Of a DNA stretch of 64,000 bases, positions 1 through 12,000 are shown one piece after another (within the stretch, counting starts at the first letter, position 1; each line of letters starts with the position of its first letter). A program made the translations under genes and the position numbers. The notes beneath the pieces are model-generated. The model did not search any database, was not told where the DNA came from, and was given only the letters and a program-made list of their open reading frames with translations. The stretch covers positions 81,255,553-81,319,552 of the forward strand of contig NC_081185.1 of NCBI RefSeq assembly GCF_029867415.1, given 5' to 3'. The DNA comes from Vicia villosa. Taxonomy: Eukaryota > Streptophyta > Magnoliopsida > Fabales > Fabaceae.

Positions 1-57
1 GATAGGCAGACGTGCCTATCCGATTCTTTAGGTTTAAGAAGATTGAACAGGGGCAGC
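1..57 (+). mobile_element. 3' end and polypurine tract of an upstream Tat/Ogre-like retrotransposon
   Basis: The stretch ending in gaacaggggcagc directly before TGTCATACCCC matches the stretch before the downstream Ogre 3' LTR (about 24453-24478, gaataggggcaac then TGTTATACCCC). By homology it is the tail of the internal region with the plus-strand priming polypurine tract. The coding part of this element lies upstream of the window. Confidence 0.75.
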
Positions 58-506
58 TGTCATACCCCAAAATTTGCCCGATCAAATCCTCGTCCAATAA
101 TTTATCAAGGGTATTGAATTTAAGAGTTGTGGGGTTTAAAATTTCTATTGTTAAACTCATTCTCTTATAAATTATTTTTATTAAAATAGGGGTGAAATTA
201 GCAGATGTTTTGGGATCTAAACATTGGGCCCAATTACCACAAGGGTTCTATTGTTTTGTTAATAATAAAATTGCTTTTACTAACATTTTTTGTTTTTTGG
301 TTATTATTATAATTTTATTAATTATTATTATCCATTACAATTTTATTAACTAACTAGTATTATTATTAGAATTATTAGTATAATTAGAATTATTACTATT
401 AATTTTAATATTAGTATTATTAGGATTTTTATCCTTTTATTAATTTTATTAAATTAATTAGTTGGGCAATAGGCCCATTAGGTGTAGAAAACCCTAATTT
501 GACCAA

Positions 507-514
507 TATAAATA
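507..514 (+). promoter_or_regulatory. putative LTR TATA box
   Basis: TATAAATA lies about 450 bases into the LTR, in a position comparable to the TATAAATA of the Ogre LTR at 8738. Transcription would start about 30 bases downstream. The call rests on motif and position only. Confidence 0.5.
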
Positions 515-958
515 GAACATTTCTGTACACATTGGAGGAGGCCAATTTTTCTCCACTAACAACCCTATTCCAAACATACACGTACAACTTTCTCCGCCCT
601 GACAACTAACTATTCACCAAATTGTTACATACGTTCTATCAGAGAAAACAATCATATTTTCCTCCTAGCCTCAGATACACACTCCCTCATTCAGCAATAG
701 TCAATTTTATTCTAACCTTTTTTACATATTGTACATATTATTTTAACAATAGCAAAAACTTGATACACGTTAGAACAATCCATATCATACTCATAAAGCT
801 TGTTAGAACAATCCTTTGAAAAAAGATCTATACAAATTCTGATAACATTAACACAATTGGTACAAGGTTTTGTTGCAGGGATGTTCAAAAGAGGAAAAAA
901 TCCAAGATAATATTAGTATCACTGTTTTTGTTTATTTGTTATATAACTTGGTTTTGCA

Positions 959-1216
959 GAAACAGAAGACGTAAACGAAGCGATCTGCTGCTCCGCCGTA
1001 CACAGACTCAAACACCGCTTCAACCCACCCGACGCCGACTCATCCTCCGGCCACTCACAGCCGCCACGGCCTCCTGATTCCGACCCGCCATTCTCGGACG
1101 TCACCCGATCCCACGCAGCCTGCACTCCCTCCGCCTCGATTCACCGCCCCTCCAATCGAACAATCATCGGCCGCAAAACCTTCGGCCATCACCATCCCTC
1201 GGGCTTCCTTCAATAG
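959..1216 (+). other. GC-rich exon-like open stretch inside the LTR, unidentified
   Basis: Right after a pyrimidine-rich acceptor-like ttttgcag, an open frame of about 85 codons runs to a TAG at 1214. It is rich in Pro, Ser, His and Arg. Its base composition is strikingly GC-rich against the AT-rich LTR around it. I do not recognise the protein. A captured host exon is one reading, and LTR-specific sequence is another. A further short open stretch (1371-1766) follows, with a hydrophobic start that I also do not recognise. Confidence 0.3.
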
Positions 1217-2222
1217 CCAAAGCAACACCGGGGCGAAAACGTACGTGCAGAATCCGTTGAGAAAGCAAGTTGAAGGAGTTAATTTGAGTTTGGAAGTAGT
1301 TTTAACATGAGGCCATGGCTAGGTTTTTTTCTTGAAGCATTGATTTGGGGACGATAGGTTAGCGGGGGAATTGGCCGAAATTTATGCTTTTGCTGGTTTC
1401 ATGGGTTCAGTTATGGCTATTGTTTTTGGATTTCTCGCTAATGTTTGCAGGTATCGTGAAAATCGCGGCCGGGTACCGCCGCTGCCAGCGTTTTCTGTGA
1501 AAGCCCACGGAGAAGATGAATACAGAGCGTGTCTTGTTTTTTTTATTTTTATTTCTCAAGCTCTGTTTGTCTTAAGTTATATTGGTATTACAGGAATATC
1601 AAGTTGTCATCACAACACGAATGGTAAAAGACACATCCTAATCATGACCAGAATAGGGGTTCGATCCCTGCATGGGACAAGTATTTTTTTCTTCATTTTT
1701 CAGCTTCACAAGCCTGCAGATCTGGTACATGGGCCGCGCGAATCCACACCACTATGTTATTGCTGAAGGCCAGAAGTATACACCCCCATGGCGCACTTGC
1801 AGGAAACAGCCACATAGGATATGCATCCCAGGTTTCTTTTAACTGTTTATATTATTTACATACCATTTGTATAATTATTTAATTATAAATATATTAATAT
1901 GTATATAATTTAATTTTCTAATTAGGGTTAGAACATAAAACTAGGATTAGGTTTAGAATTATATTTTTCCGATTATTTTGATTATTCGATTATTCGAGTT
2001 AATTAATTTAATTAATTTTAATTAATATTAAACCACAATAAACCTTAGAAATGTTTATACTATTAGGGTTTGTCCCATCCCATTGGCCACGTGGCCAAAG
2101 ATATTAGGATTTAATTTATTACTTGTTTCGACTAAATTTATTGGTCGCGACGGTTAATAATCGATCAATTTAATTAATCAAATCCTATAAATTAAAACAC
2201 AATTATTTTGCTAAATGGTTTT

Positions 2223-2300
2223 AACCATCTTATTGGTTATGATGATTAGCATATTTCCTCAAAACCATCTTATTGGTTATGATGATTAGCATACTTCCTC
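2223..2300. repeat. 40-bp tandem duplication in the LTR
   Basis: The block starting aaccatcttattggttatg occurs at 2223 and again at 2263, with one substitution (atatttcctc versus atacttcctc). It is a local replication-slippage type duplication. Confidence 0.85.
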
Positions 2301-2992
2301 TTACCAATTCGTTATTATTTGTAATCGAAACTATCGGTTATGAGGGGTAACGATAAATTAACAAATCAATAATAAAACATATTAATTCATTATTAGTGAT
2401 AATCGAATCAATCGATTTGAATTGGTAATGGTGCAAAACCCCAATCTGTTAACTATGGTGATCAAACCTATTGATCATTGCGGTTAATAGTGCCAAATCA
2501 GGGTTGTACGCCCAAACATCTAAAACACACTAAACCACGATACTACGGATTTTCATCCATTCAATTGCGATTTTCAAATCACAACTTCTAAAACTACGAT
2601 AGGCCATTCAAAAAGCCTCCAAACAATTTCAAATACATTCATAATCAATTCTAAGGGCGTACAACCCGTACCCCGAACTACGTTGACTCTGATCCTCCAT
2701 AAGGAGGTACGTAGGCACTTGGCAACAAGGCGAGTCCCCCTCTTCCAAACTCTAATCATGTTCAAATAATTAGCCTTTAACTCTATTTACTGTCTGTCAT
2801 CTTTCTTTATCTTTTGCCATAAATCTTTATCTTTGAATGTTAGCCTTTAGGAAAGGGTTGAGGGTGCCTAACACCTTCCCTCAACCTGAATATAGTATCT
2901 TACCCTGATCTCTATACTGCGTAGGGTTTCCTATTCGCCCTTCAGAATAGGTGGCGACTCTCTAAGTTATAATTTTTAGGCAGGTTGCTACA

Positions 2993-4223
2993 ACGTTTCT
3001 GAATTCCATGCTTGTCTTAGACCTGCTGTATGCATATGTAAACCAAACATGGCTTGAACATTATTCACCTCAAACATATTCTTTTCTGACTTAGTCATGG
3101 TGTGTATGGTATTGTGTTTTTTTAGATTTTATGAACTAAATATTGACTATGATGCAGTTCTGAATTGATTTTGGTGATGAAATATGGTGGTTCAAAATAT
3201 GGATTGTATGGAAAATGAATGCCTATAGTGCACATGATAGCAACGTGACCGAAAAATGACGGATGAAGACGAAGCTTGAAGATTAGAGGAGAATTATGTC
3301 TAGAGTCAATGTTAGAATTAGGTCCTGTATAACTTTGAAATTAGCTTATTCTTGCAATGTCTTTGTAGTCTAGAGAAAATTGAAGTAATGGCATAAGTTG
3401 AAAAATCAACTATGTCTTCTTCTTGGTGCTTACTGTACATATGGGCCACTTGATATCGAACTCAGTATACTCACTATATTAGCAGCTTGAATTTGGTATT
3501 GAACTTGGCGTGCCTTGAATTAATGACATGAATTAACTCTCTGTTTTCTTACATATTTTCTAATCTTATACTCAGTACAGTTAACCTTTCTACAAAACAA
3601 AATATACACGTGTATTGATTGATCTCTTAGAAAATAATACACATTTTCTAATTTTATACTCAATATAGGTAACCTATCTTGATGTGGTGAAATTGCATTT
3701 TTTAATTCATGTTGTTACAATCTTGAATACTATAATCATGAATACTACAATGCAAGATACATAGCAATTACAAATTTGTTCTCATTCAATAATACTACAT
3801 TGCAAGATACATACTAGCTATTTTGTAGTTATGTTTTCCTGTTTGGTATCTTTTATCTAAAATCTAGATATGTTATTCTGTCAATAGTTTAAAATTGGCA
3901 TAATTTATTGTGGTAACAGATAAGTCCAATGCATATAAACTACTAAGATTGTTCAAAGTGTAATTAAATATGAGTCTTTTTTTACCATGATATTCTTTTT
4001 TGATTACTCAAATTGATTTTATAGGTGTTGGCCATGGAAAACAAATTGTCGTTGGTACCGGAGAATTACAAGATATAAATTGCGGGTATACTTAAGAAAC
4101 AATATTTAATCACCAAGTTTTTTATTTGTAAAAATTGTTATCATTTGGCATGAAATATTCTCTGTTGATATTATCAATATTCAAAGCTTCATATGTTACA
4201 GTATTACATATTATATAGTAGTA
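2993..4223. other. AT-rich flank without recognisable genes
   Basis: I see no long open frame, terminal repeat or RNA gene here. The sequence lies between the LTR end and the poly(A) tail of the LINE, and is probably older flanking DNA into which both inserted. Confidence 0.5.
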
Positions 4224-4579
4224 TTTTTTTTTGAATCAATATAACTTTGATTAATTCAAAAAATACGATATGTACACGGCGATCGCCCACGATCCAGCCA
4301 AGCTCAAAGCCTATTACCAAAACAAAACAAACAACAAAGCATCACCTATATCATAAGGCTAGCTAAGTAATTCCTATATTTCTTAACATTCCATAGTCTA
4401 TAGACTAAACTATCTATGATATCTTTTTCTATATTCCCACTATATCTAGTATGACCAAACACCTTCTCATTGCACATTCTCCATAAGGCGTATATTGATT
4501 CAGTAAGGGCACACTTGATAAGAATTGCTCGCCAGCTCTTTCCTTTACAGTTCTTAATAATCCAGTCCATGTCCCTGTC

Positions 4580-7500
4580 CTAAGGCAAAGGATTATGCGT
4601 AACCTGGATCCAGTCAAGCACCTTGACCCACACGTCCTTCAAACCTGCACAGCAAAAGAACAAATGGTTGATAGTTTCTTGTTCAGAACAAAACACACAG
4701 CTATCATCCGTGATCATTCCAAACTTTTTCAACCACTCCTTAGTTTCCAAACATCCATTACAAACCAGCCACATAATAAAGATGGCACGAGGCCTCGCAT
4801 AATTGCCAAACATAAGGTGTCTCCATGCTGGTTTCTCCTCAGTACCTTTGAGAGCATTATAGATCTTCTTGGACTGAAAGATCCCTCCAGTGCTAGCCAT
4901 ATGAGTCTGCATCTCCTGATAGAGCAGCCTTGAATGAAGCAAGTGTTTCATCATCCAAGACTGACTCTCCTTAACCTGCATCTGCATGAAATCAGTATGT
5001 CTCAGATAATATTCATGGATCCATTTGATCCACAAGGAGTCTGCCTTCTCGTGAATATTCCACACCAGCTTCAACATGCAAACTTTGTTCCTGCATTCCA
5101 AATCCATTATGCTCATACCACCATATGCCTTAGGTCTGCAAACATTCTTCCAAGCTATGGGAGCTTTGCTGGAAATATCTTTCCCACCTGTCCACAAAAA
5201 GCTGCGACAGATAGAATCAATGTGGTGGAGGACTGCCTTAGGCAGTGGCAAAACCTGCATCCAAAAGTTCACAATAGAGAAAACTACACTCTTTATTAAC
5301 TGAATCCTACCAGCATATGTTAATAATTTGGAACTCCAGTGAGTGACTTTGTTGACAATTTTATCAATCAAACCCAAGTAGTGTTTTATGGCTAGCTTTT
5401 TGCTTGTAAGAGGTACACCTAGGTATCTAAAGGGAAGCTCACCCTCCCTAAATTTTGTAATTTTCCTAAGGATCTCCTTATCCCTATCCCTCACATCACT
5501 AGTGTATAAGAAACATTTAGTAGGATTCATGCATAATCCTGTAGATTTAGAGAAGGAAGCCATTTGAGCAATAAGCAGTTCCACAGATTCTTTGTCTCCT
5601 CTAGAGAACAATAAAAGATCATCAGCAAATGTAAGACTTACAAGTTTTAACCTTTTGCACTTAGAGTGATAGTGGAACTCAGGATTTCTGTCCAACTGTA
5701 GCAGCAGTCTTGTAAGATACTCCATCATAAGTACAAAGAGCAAGGGGGGATTGGATCTCCCTGCCTAATCCCTCTTCTTGCCTTCATGGTTCGAGTATGC
5801 ATCCCATTTATGTTAAACCTGTAAGTGACAGTGGTGACAGTTTGCATTATCCATTTGATAAACTTAGCAGGAAAACCAAATTCTTCTAAAATCCTCTCTA
5901 AAGATCTCCAGTTAACCATGTCATAAGCCTTCTGCAAATCTATTTGCATCATACAATTAGGGGTAGTATGTTTCCTCTCATAACCTCTTACAAGCTCATA
6001 TGCTAGCAGAACATGATCCTTCAATTGATGCCCTTTCACAAATGCTGCCTGATTTTTTGAGACAAGGGAAGGAAGCACAGTGCCTAGCCTACAGGTTAAA
6101 ATCTTGGAGATGATCTTGTATATTGTTGTACAACAAGATATAGGCCTATAATCTTTGGCAGTCTGTGCTTGGTTAGATTTAGGGATAAGAGAGATCACTG
6201 AAGTATTAATCCCTTGATGCAGTCTGCCCTGAATAAAGAAGTCCTCCACAGCTTTATAGACATCTCCACCTACAATATGCCAAGTGTCCTTAAAGAATTT
6301 GGCTCCAAATCCATCCAGGCCTGGGGATTTATTATCATTAATCCCTTTAAGGGCTGCTAGAATCTCATCTTTAGAAACAGGTCTGGTAAGAAAATTCCTT
6401 TGATCCAGATTGACTTGTGTCCCTTGTCTCATGGCAACACAATTCACCTCCTCCAGGTTCCCTTCAGTTGTGCCCATAAGAGAGGTATAAAATCTCAACA
6501 CCTCCTCCTCTATGTCACTCTGCTCATGTACAATACTACCATCTTCCCTAGTCATGCTTCCAATAAAGTTCTGTTTACTTCTCTGCTTTATGGATGCATA
6601 GAAATAGCTATTGTTCCCATCACCAGCTTTAATCCACTCAAGTTTGGCTCTTTGGGCTATATCCTCTTGTTCCATCTTTGCCAATTTTAACACCAGGTCA
6701 GTATGCTCCTTAACCTTCAGAATTAGCACAGGATTATGCCTATCAGCAGACAGAGATTTCTGGGCCTCAATAAGGGTACTCCTAGCTTCCATCAGCTTCC
6801 TTCTCAGGCCAGACAAAGGCTTACTAAAATTCCTCAGAACATGGACTAATTTTGAGTTTGTGCCAGATAATATACATGGGGTTACCTGAGAGATGTTGTT
6901 GCCAGTTTTGAAGAACAATTTGATGGAATCCCTCCAGATGAGTCACATTGTTCCTAAATTTAAACAACCTGCTCCTTCTCCTCACATGATCATGTCTACT
7001 AAGACACAATAGGGCATGGTCTGAAACCTGAGGCTCTTGAATTGCAAGGGTCCAATCCTGATAAGCTGTGAGCCAGTCAATGTTTGCAAGCAAATGATCA
7101 ATTCTGGAATAAATAATCCCATCCACATGTTTATTCGACCATGTGTAGTACTCACCCACACTATCAAGCTCAGCCAAACCTGTGTTGTCCATCATTACTT
7201 TTAAGTCTCTGATTTCACCATCACTCACCAATCTGCCTCCAACTCTGTCTTGTGCTTTAATCACATTGTTAAAATCGCCTATCAAGCACCAAGGCCCAAC
7301 CTGAGTAGCATTTATCCCAGCAATATCTATCCACAGCATTTTCCTCTGCTCAAGCTTATTCAAGGCATATATTGTCGTTAGCCAATACAAGAAAGTCCCA
7401 CTACTATCATACACCCCACAATGCAGTAATTGATCTGTAGCTCTCACCTTCTTGATGTCATACTTTCTACTATTCCAGCTAAGCCAAATCTGTCCGTTAT

Positions 7501-7693
7501 AGTGATTTTCATAATTGTCTAAATAAGAATCATGAATTCTCAGTTTATTCCGGATACCACTAGCATTATTCCTCTTCACTCTAGTTTCTACAAGAACTAA
7601 AATATTAGGCCTAAGATTATTGAGACGGGAGCTGATCTCAGAGATCTTACCTGACTTATTTAACCCCCTCACGTTCCAAGAAATCAGCATCAT
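4580..7693 (-). pseudogene. LINE ORF2: endonuclease-reverse transcriptase, frameshifted
   Basis: The first frame (7693-6824) has the L1 endonuclease motifs in order: SWNVRG, LVETR, GDFNNV, SRIDHLLAN and SDHALL. The second frame (about 6840-5745) has the RT N-terminus (SPGLDGFGAKFF, DYRPISCC, QKAYDMVNW, RQGDP). The third (5743-4580) has the catalytic FADDLLLF, then the thumb and a zinc-binding C-terminus (CVFC...HLFFCC). Two breaks are visible: one near 6840 between EN and RT, and one in a C6 run near 5750 within the RT, between the GDP motif and LLFV-like sequence. A further short frame (4570-4346) extends the C-terminal homology. In the family, ORF2 nicks DNA and primes reverse transcription at the nick. 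This copy cannot make an intact protein. Confidence 0.9.
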
Positions 7694-8204
7694 CCTCCTT
7701 GGATCACTAACCCTTCATTCACAAGAGTTAGTGGATCAAATGAGTTGTCTTGGCTAATTTGAGCAACCCCTTCACTGATAATTGCTTTTCCCTTCCTTTG
7801 TCTTTCAATAGTAGTCCAGGCTTCCTCTGCATTAACACTAGGCTGAAGCACTTCTGGTGGATTTTGAGTTACCTCAGTGTGTGTGGACTTCCCTTCCCCT
7901 GCTTCTGATTGTATATTCTTAGGTTTCCATTGTTTGACAGGTTTCTTCACTGTAGTATCGAGACAATTGTGACCAATTCGCTGACACCTTTCACAAAACT
8001 TTGGTCGCCAATCATACTCCACAATCTGCTTCCTCTTGTTTCCTTCAGCATCCCTTATGTTGATTTCAGTTATTGGAGGCTTCGTAACATCCATCTCCAC
8101 AAGAATACGCGCGTACGAGACTCGCAACTTGTTAGCTGTGCACTCATCTGTAACAAGTAGAGTACCTAACGCACTTCCAATCTTACTCAAACTCCTTTGC
8201 CCCC
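7690..8204 (-). pseudogene. LINE ORF1 C-terminal part (RNA-binding, zinc knuckle)
   Basis: The frame contains VEYDWRPKFCERCQRIGHNC, the zinc-knuckle-like region typical of plant LINE ORF1 (gag-like) proteins. It is followed by a hydrophilic, low-complexity tail, and its end overlaps the ORF2 start by a few bases. The N-terminal half is missing because the Ogre LTR starts at 8205. The open frame formally continues into the LTR (to 8217), which is artefactual. ORF1 proteins of this family coat the element RNA. Confidence 0.8.
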
Positions 8205-8737
8205 TGTTATACCCCAAAATTTTCCCGCATCTTTTTTCAAGAAAACCTCAATCTAAAAATTAAGAGTTTCATATAATCTTGGATTTTCACATCCTGATTT
8301 ATGAATACTTGATTTTTAGAATTCTTTCTTATACAGTATTTTGGCTTGCTGTTGAATTTATTCTTACGCAAACGCCAAGTACTGTTTATTGCTTCACACA
8401 CGCTATTTATTTGATATTTGTTTACAGATAAATAGTACTGACGCAATTGGTACAGAATTAAATCTTTTGCAGGCGCAGAGTCCGGGATTCAGACTGTACT
8501 GGTAAACAAGTAAATTATTACTAATTTTTGTTTCCCACTAACTTTTGTACTATATTCCATTATTTTCAAAATCTCTTTTCAAATCTCTTTTTCAAAAATC
8601 AAATCTTAACTTTATTCTACACATCTCTCTTTTTCCCAACACTATCATACACTCTCTTTCAAATCTTACTTCCACTCAAATTTTCCTTTTGTACGGAATC
8701 ACTTCATTCCCCAACGTCTCTATCCTTCTTTTCATTC

Positions 8738-8745
8738 TATAAATA
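8738..8745 (+). promoter_or_regulatory. putative TATA box of Ogre 5' LTR
   Basis: TATAAATA is identical in the 3' LTR (25012-25019). Pyrimidine-rich sequence and the first ATG (8838) follow, consistent with a U3/R boundary near 8770. Confidence 0.6.
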
Positions 8746-8837
8746 CCTCTCATTTTTTTTCATAAAATCTCACATCAAATTCTAAATCATTTCTCAAATT
8801 TCTACTTCATATCCATTCTCTCTTCCTCCCCGGCAAA

Positions 8838-9005
8838 ATGGCGAAGCGGATGGAAACATGTTTTCTTATGGTCATCACCATTGCTACGGTGATCATGTCC
8901 TTCTTCTGTCTGCATAGTCCTGAAAAATGTGGACCTGCGATGGTTACACTCCCGATAATCTATTTTCTGTTGGTCATAGCATGGGTTATTAATCGTCATT
9001 CTTAA
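8838..9005 (+). CDS. small hydrophobic 55-aa ORF in the Ogre LTR, unrecognised
   Basis: ATG at 8838 (context aaaATGg) to TAA at 9005. The predicted 55-residue peptide starts MAKRMETC. It has two hydrophobic segments (about residues 8-24 and 35-51) separated by a short polar loop with Cys and Pro, so it could be a two-pass membrane hairpin. It lies about 95 bases downstream of the LTR TATA box and would be the first ATG of a transcript starting there. The 3' LTR copy (25112-25279) is identical as read. I know no function. It may be a translated upstream ORF that affects expression of the downstream genes, or non-coding chance sequence. Its reading frame is open in both LTRs despite indels elsewhere. 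Confidence 0.35.
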   Translation: MAKRMETCFLMVITIATVIMSFFCLHSPEKCGPAMVTLPIIYFLLVIAWVINRHS

Positions 9006-12000
9006 AGTTTGCCGTATCTTATTTTCTTAAATGTACCGTTTATTCGTCGTACTGTTCATTATAGTATGTAATGTTTGTACTGTCAGTATTAAATGTTGTA
9101 CTATTTGTCATATTGTTGCTTAATTATTCAGATAATATTTTTGTGTGTTTTGTGCCAGTCAAATATTTATGTTTCTGTGCATTAAATGATTTTTAGGGTT
9201 ATTATCGGTAATTTTGCTCGCGTACAGTAAATAATAATTATTTATTATGTCTTTGTTTTTTAACAAGTCATGTAAATAAACTTTCATCTTTCACATAAAA
9301 CAAAAACAACAAAAAGAAAATTAACTTTGACTGTTGATTTTTCACTCTAACTGTTACATGCCTGAATAGTCAGTTGACAGTCAAACTGCTGACAGTACAA
9401 TTCTCCGTGTTTTGTACCATCAATCAAATCAAACTTTTGCATTTCAAAATTCCAAGATTTTTGTCCTAGAAGTCTTCTGAATATCACATGATTAGCAGAG
9501 ACTCAGCACTGCACAAAAATCAGGTACGCTTAACTGTCTCCTACACAAACAGTCCCTGATTAGGGTTTCTTGTTTTTTCAGGAGAAACAAGTTTTTGAGA
9601 CCTCAAATGGATTTCATGAACCTCCATACATCTCAAAGTACCATCATACAAATTTTCAAACTTCAATTCACTCAGACGCACCGTCAGCAGCTCAAACAGT
9701 CAACAAACGACCCATTTGACCAAAAAAGTCAACAGACAGTCAAAAATGAAATTTTTTGTCAACATCCATATTTTGTCAAAGGATTCATCATTTGATCATT
9801 GGATGATCATAATTCATCAAGGAAAGATCAAAAATCAACAAAACCCTAAGATTCAAAATTAGGGTTTTCTCCTAAAAAGTCAACTGAACTTTGACTGGTC
9901 ATAACTCTCTCATCCTTCATCCAAAAAATTCAAACCAAAGCTCATTTTGAAGGAAATTCAATTATCTTTCAAATGAAATTGGTCCCATGGTCATTAGGTT
10001 CACCATTTGAAAAATATGAACCAAGACATTACAGGTCATTTTCAAAGTCAACAAAAAGACACTTTTTTCAAAAGGATACACAAGGAGCATCAAAAATCAT
10101 TTTGACATGAGACCAAAGACATTGGTTAGAGGACTCTTTGAGGTTTCCAAAAAGTGCAAGATCTCCTTCATATGACAAAAATTTAGGGATTTACACCTTG
10201 TTGAAATTGGCTAAATTTTGGGAAAATGCATAAAACCAACATTGCTCAAAAATGTATTTTTTCCAAATGGGGCCAAGTTTTCATGGTTCAAACATGTTTG
10301 CCATGATATTATGGGCCTCCCACGACCAAGACAAAGCCCACACCATTTTTATCCATTTTTGGTTTAATTTTATCCTATTTTAAGATTAAATGAAAATGGA
10401 AAATGGAAGGATAATGGATAGCTTAGTTTCTAAGCATGAGTCATCCAAGAATCTTTAATTTTCTGCAGAAGATTGAGGTACAAGGCAAGAGCATTGAAGA
10501 GAAGCAAGACTTGGTCAACAATTCAAAGGTTTTAATATAAAAAAATCAAGAATTCAACAAAGGCAACCAAAGGCTTCTTGGCTTCAATTCTAAGCACAAC
10601 ATAGCTTATAAATAGCTTAGAGTACTTCACAAATAAAAACCACGAATTCAGAAGAGAATCTATGCTTGTAACCATACTTGTAATCACTTAAATTTTTCAA
10701 AGAAATTCCAAATTCGAATTTTGAATTCAAGTCAGTTTCAATACAAACTAAACATTCAAACACCTTCCTCAAGTATCACTGAAACTATTCCAATCATTTC
10801 CCAGCCTTGAAACCCACTGAACTAAGCACTACAGGTCACAATTTACTCAAAATAAAACCAACTCTTATCTGATCATTCAGGCATGTTTAACAAGATGTAG
10901 ACATATATTTGAACTTAGCTTAATGTCCTGATCATTTCTGGACATTTAATTAAAGTTTGGGAGCCTGTACACGAAACTACCATTTTAGGGTTTCTTAGTT
11001 CAAATTTAGGGTTTTTCGTTAGAACCAAAAATAGGACAAATTAAGGGCATGGTTGAATTCAGTAGATTGAGACGAATCGAATGGGCATGTTGCGCCAAAT
11101 TTATATTCATGTTTGACCCTATTCGCTATTTTGCAGGTTTAGAAGGTATCTATTACAGCGCTTTTATTACAAAAATGTTATTAAAGGTGCTAGCTGGAGG
11201 TTGAAGACGATGAGGTGTCCTCACCTCATTGGATAGAACGCGCGCGCCAGTGTTTTTGAATTCTGGGTTCCCATGTGAGCTTTACATCATCTTTCCATGT
11301 GACCTCAATTTCTGGGCCGTCTGATCTCATTAAACTCTCAATCCAACGCATCAAAACACTCATCCTTACCATGGTCCTCATTTAAATACCACATCTGATC
11401 ATTCATCTTTTTATTTTCTATTTTATTTTAATTTCTTTGTGAAATTAATTAAAAATAGTTTTAAAAATCCAAAAAATACACAAAAAATATTTTTAAGTTT
11501 CTAAAATAATATTTTATTTTCTGATATAAAAATATTTTATTTTTCTTCATTATTTGAATATTTTGTGTAATTAATTAGATAATATGCATATATTTATCTT
11601 TTAATTATTTTCACCCAATCAAAAATCATAAAAAATTTGTTCTTTATATTAAATATTGTTTATATATTATAGGCTAATTTTGTACATATTTAGAATAATT
11701 TTCTCTTTAAGTTTTAATTATTTGTGTAATTATTTATATAATTATGTGTTAATTAACTTAGTAAATTTCAAATCAATTTCAAAAATCCCAAAAAAATTAG
11801 TTTTGTTTTAAAATTAATTAACAAGCATTTTGAACATATTTTGAACTTAATTTTTAGGTTTGAAATTTATTTTCATCTTTTTTACTCATTTTAATTTAAT
11901 TAATCATGCATTAATTATAATTAAAAACAATCATAAAAAACCAAAAACATTTCTTTTATTTCCTTGCAATTTAAATTCCTAAATAAATGTATAGGTTGTC

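Larger units (their letters stand above)
58..2992 (+). repeat. 3' LTR of a Tat/Ogre-lineage Ty3/gypsy element
   Basis: The segment begins TGTCATACCCCAAAATTTGCC, like the Ogre LTR at 8205, and ends about ...gttgctaCA at 2992. Its last 200 bases contain the 'gggtgcctaacaccttccc' and 'ggtggcgactctct' blocks, which also close the Ogre LTRs at 12650-12780. No primer-binding site follows, as expected for a 3' LTR whose element lies to the left. Apart from both ends it is unlike the 8205 LTR, so it belongs to a related but different family. The right edge is uncertain by a few bases because no target duplication can be checked. Confidence 0.7.
4224..8204 (-). mobile_element. L1-type non-LTR retrotransposon (LINE), truncated at its 5' side by Ogre
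   Basis: Read on the minus strand, the element carries the end of ORF1 with a zinc knuckle, then apurinic endonuclease, reverse transcriptase and a C-terminal zf-RVT-like region, and a poly(A) tail. The tail is the T-run at 4224-4232 on the plus strand. At 8204/8205 the ORF1 reading frame runs directly into the Ogre LTR, so Ogre inserted into a pre-existing LINE. The missing 5' part is not found beyond the Ogre array, whose right side is itself truncated. Frameshifts make this copy inactive. Confidence 0.9.

Noticed and set aside
1600..1700. tRNA gene on the plus strand (GGTTCGATCCC at 1658 followed by a T-run)
   Set aside because: Only the B box is good. No convincing A box or acceptor stem can be drawn, so I do not call a tRNA.
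8528..8785. 85-aa Phe-rich ORF in the Ogre LTR
   Set aside because: It lies in the pyrimidine-rich stretch around the TATA box, mostly before the transcription start, with low-complexity composition.
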